Part shown: positions 5,514 to 5,625 of the stretch, one piece after another | How positions within the stretch are numbered: the stretch's first letter is position 1 | How the letters are laid out: each line of letters opens with the position of its first letter | Assembly (NCBI GenBank): GCA_016220045.1 | Contig: JACRIP010000317.1 | Coordinates: 1-5,625, forward strand | Source: Planctomycetota bacterium | Lineage (GTDB): Bacteria > Planctomycetota > MHYJ01 > WSZJ01 > JACPWG01 | Length of the DNA stretch: 5,625 bases | Direction: 5' to 3' | The notes under the pieces: model-generated | What the model saw: the letters and a program-made list of their open reading frames with translations, nothing else | The model's database searches: none | What the model was told of the DNA's origin: nothing | Position numbers and translations under genes: made by a program

Positions 5514-5625
5514 CTACTTCTGCGGGTCGCCGGGCTTGGGTCCGGGCGCGGCCGGCGCAGCCGCCGCAGGCGCAGGCGCGGCCGGAGCGGCCGCAGGCGC
5601 AGGCGCCGCCGCCGGCGCCGCGCCC
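5514..5625 (-). CDS. C-terminal fragment of an Ala/Pro-rich protein (partial)
   Basis: An open frame enters from the right window edge and ends at TAG (5516-5514), giving at least 36 residues. The visible part is a low-complexity Ala-Pro tail ending PAAPGPKPGDPQK. A 17-bp DNA segment repeats exactly with a 27-bp period (5563-5579 and 5590-5606), that is, a nine-codon repeat. Such tails are common as flexible extensions or linkers of secreted, envelope or nucleic-acid-binding proteins. No domain is in view, so no function is assigned. The close, same-strand position 24 nt before the protease gene and its strong ribosome site support real coding and a shared transcript. The frame is an inference from the stop and the spacing. 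Confidence 0.55.
   Translation of the reverse strand, partial: GAAPAAAPAPAAAPAAPAPAAAAPAAPGPKPGDPQK

Overview
The window is about 5.6 kb of very GC-rich bacterial DNA with strongly GC-biased third codon positions, so long antisense shadow frames occur everywhere. No rRNA, tRNA, CRISPR array or transposase is visible. The mix of a DUF4058 gene, short-period tandem repeat arrays in gaps, and a retropepsin-like clan AA protease suits a large-genome, GC-rich environmental bacterium, for example Planctomycetota, Gemmatimonadota or Myxococcota. That assignment is an impression from gene content, not a determination.

Left part (1-1381). The window opens inside a degenerate hexanucleotide array (GAG-TAC / GAG-AAC / GAG-AGC, 1-62). 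A plus-strand DUF4058 gene follows. Its sigma70-like promoter sits so close to the ATG at 176 that the transcript would be leaderless. The gene carries two lesions: a one-base frameshift near 304-316 and an in-frame TAG at 922-924, beyond which family-like sequence continues to a TAA at 997-999. It is annotated as a pseudogene. A minus-strand ORF for a 74-residue protein with a signal peptide and a very strong Shine-Dalgarno overlaps its 3' end. The rest, to 1381, holds an inverted repeat and a GC-rich stem-loop just after the desulfurase stop.

Right part (1382-5625). All genes are on the minus strand. In transcription order they are: the 3' end of an unidentified Ala/Pro-rich protein (5625-5514), a clan AA (retropepsin-like) aspartic protease (5489-5109), an NAD(P)-dependent aldehyde dehydrogenase (5060-3567), a calcineurin-like metallophosphoesterase (3562-2813), and a NifS/IscS-type cysteine desulfurase (2533-1382). 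The first four are tightly spaced (4-48 nt gaps) and look like one transcription unit. No single pathway obviously links them.

The most striking non-coding feature is a ~196-bp imperfect palindrome (2596-2791) between the phosphoesterase and the desulfurase. Its outer arms are octanucleotide arrays (ATTGTCNC) in opposite orientation, paired 22/24 in register. A further perfect 10-bp inverted pair lies inside them around nearly the same centre. It fills most of the 279-bp gap and looks like an inserted, MITE-like or hairpin-forming repeat. The protease also has an unusual D-T-D in place of the family's catalytic D-T/S-G. I see no convincing complete new multi-gene system here. The palindrome and the broken DUF4058 gene are the items most worth following up.
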